Source: Desulfobacteraceae bacterium (lineage in GTDB: Bacteria; Desulfobacterota; Desulfobacteria; Desulfobacterales; ETH-SRB1). Taken from it: 13,770 nt of DNA. Below, one piece after another: positions 12,696 through 13,770 of this stretch. Where the stretch lies: NCBI GenBank assembly GCA_030638305.1, contig DAOWEW010000175.1:1-13770 (forward strand). The letters run 5' to 3'. Each line of letters begins with the position of its first letter. Within the stretch, counting starts at the first letter, position 1. The notes beneath the pieces were generated by a model, which worked only from the letters and a program-made list of their open reading frames with translations, ran no database searches and was not told the origin of the DNA. The position numbers were made by a program, and so were the translations under genes.

Positions 12696-13721
12696 TCAAT
12701 TATCTGTCACTGCCGCCTGTCTTTTTCGGAAAATATAGCAGAAAAAAGGCCCGCCTATCAATGCTGTAAGCACACCTATTGGTATTTCGCTGGAAAGGAT
12801 TGCCCTGGTTACTGTATCAGCACACAATAATAGTATAGATCCGGCCAGCATTGAAACCGGAATAAGTTTTCGATTATCCGGGCCGGTTAAAAATCTCACC
12901 ATATGAGGAACCAGAAGTCCTACAAATCCTATAATTCCCGATACGGAAACACAGATAGCAGTTATTAGCGATGCAGTAACAAGAAGAATAAGTGTCAACT
13001 TTCCGGTGTCCACACCCATGGAAGAAGCTGTTCTGCTGCCGAGAGACATTAAATTAAGATCTCTTGCATAAAAAATAATGATTAAAAACCCGAGGCATAA
13101 AAATGAAGATGTCATAAAAACATCCGCCCATGTTCTTGAAGCAAAACTTCCCATAAGCCAGAAGATGATTATTGAAACCTGCTCGTCAGCCACGTGTTTT
13201 AAGAAACTTATTCCTGCTGATAAAATGGCTGCAACAATGATACCGGAAAGAATCAGGTTGTTGGAAGAAAAACCGCCCCTGGAAGATGAAAGATAGATAA
13301 CGAAAAACAAGGTTCCGACAGCGCCTATGAAAGCAAAAACAGGGATGGAACATCCGCCCAGGCCAATTTGATCAAAAAGTACGATGTTAAAAAAAAATGC
13401 CAGGGAAGCTCCAAGGGCGGCGCCTGCAGATACTCCCAGTGTGTATGGATCAGCGAGAGGATTAAGCAGAATGCCTTGAAAAACAGCGCCCGATATTGCC
13501 AGCCCTCCCCCTACCGCTGCGGCCGTTAATATGCGCGGCAAACGCACCTCTATCACAACTACAGAGAAAATTTTATCCATTCCTTCAAGCAGACTCGTTT
13601 GCCCGAATATTTTAGCAACAATAATTTTCGCCACATCAACAAAAGAAAGCTGGATGTATCCCATACATGCGGAAATCACAATTAACCCGCACAAAGCCAT
13701 GCTCAACAAAAATATCTGCAT
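12696..13721 (-). CDS. btuC: FecCD/BtuC-type ABC importer permease
   Basis: This 341-aa protein has about ten hydrophobic helices and matches the FecCD family. It has LPRILTAAAVGGGLAISGAVFQ (as short motifs near 59-80), the following NPLADPYTLGVSAGAALGA stretch, and GFVGLLVPHMVRFL near 265-278, the region that contacts the ATPase. It forms the membrane channel for the neighbouring ATPase and binding protein. The ATG at 13721 lacks a ribosome binding site, and the frame stays open to the window edge (16 more codons, hydrophilic). The true start may therefore lie outside the window, although 341 aa is already a normal length. Any promoter or riboswitch for the right-hand block must also lie beyond the edge. 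Confidence 0.88.
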   Translation of the reverse strand: MQIFLLSMALCGLIVISACMGYIQLSFVDVAKIIVAKIFGQTSLLEGMDKIFSVVVIEVRLPRILTAAAVGGGLAISGAVFQGILLNPLADPYTLGVSAGAALGASLAFFFNIVLFDQIGLGGCSIPVFAFIGAVGTLFFVIYLSSSRGGFSSNNLILSGIIVAAILSAGISFLKHVADEQVSIIIFWLMGSFASRTWADVFMTSSFLCLGFLIIIFYARDLNLMSLGSRTASSMGVDTGKLTLILLVTASLITAICVSVSGIIGFVGLLVPHMVRFLTGPDNRKLIPVSMLAGSILLLCADTVTRAILSSEIPIGVLTALIGGPFFCYIFRKRQAAVTDN

Positions 13722-13770
13722 TCCGATAGCATTTTGAAGCCTGTTTTTGAAGGCGTGTGATTTTTTCTGT

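Overview
The window is one cobalamin (vitamin B12) biosynthesis and uptake locus. Every recognisable gene is on the minus strand, so transcription runs from high to low coordinates. The anaerobic-type Cbi enzyme set, the fused CbiE-CbiT and CbiF-CbiG proteins, moderate AT-richness and the kinds of intergenic repeats suggest a Gram-negative anaerobe. A sulfate-reducer-like member of the Desulfobacterota is my best guess, but this is inference.

Right block (13721 down to 1963). A FecCD/BtuC-type permease, its BtuD-type ATPase and a BtuF-like periplasmic binding protein form an ABC importer. Corrin-ring enzymes follow: CbiC, CbiE-CbiT, CbiF-CbiG, CbiH, then the glutamine amidotransferases CbiP and CbiA. 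Most junctions are tight (ATGA-type or a few bases). Three are not. A 182-bp palindromic MITE-like element separates btuF from cbiC. A 148-bp gap with short CGCAGATT repeats separates cbiC from cbiET. A GC-richer DUF1016/YhcG-type nuclease gene, flanked by copies of an 18-bp repeat, sits between cbiET and cbiFG. The cbiG and cbiH frames overlap by 109 nt, and the overlap holds the parts of a possible -1 frameshift site.

Left block (1962 down to 1). After cbiA there is a good sigma70-type promoter (TTGACA-16-TATTAT), a complete cobalamin riboswitch aptamer, a 148-bp palindromic MITE-like element, and an intrinsic terminator hairpin whose U-tract abuts the next ribosome binding site. This leader controls a DUF2162-like membrane protein, an ExbB/TolQ-type proton-channel protein, and the first 20 codons of a third protein cut by the window edge, probably of the DUF2149 (ExbD-like) type. 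From memory of similar neighbourhoods a CobN-type cobaltochelatase may follow outside the window.

Together the genes import corrinoid (or a related chelate), methylate, contract and amidate the corrin ring, and use B12 feedback to control a poorly described ExbB-type energised membrane module. That module is the most interesting system here. CbiL, CbiD, CbiJ, a cobaltochelatase and nucleotide-loop genes are not in the window.
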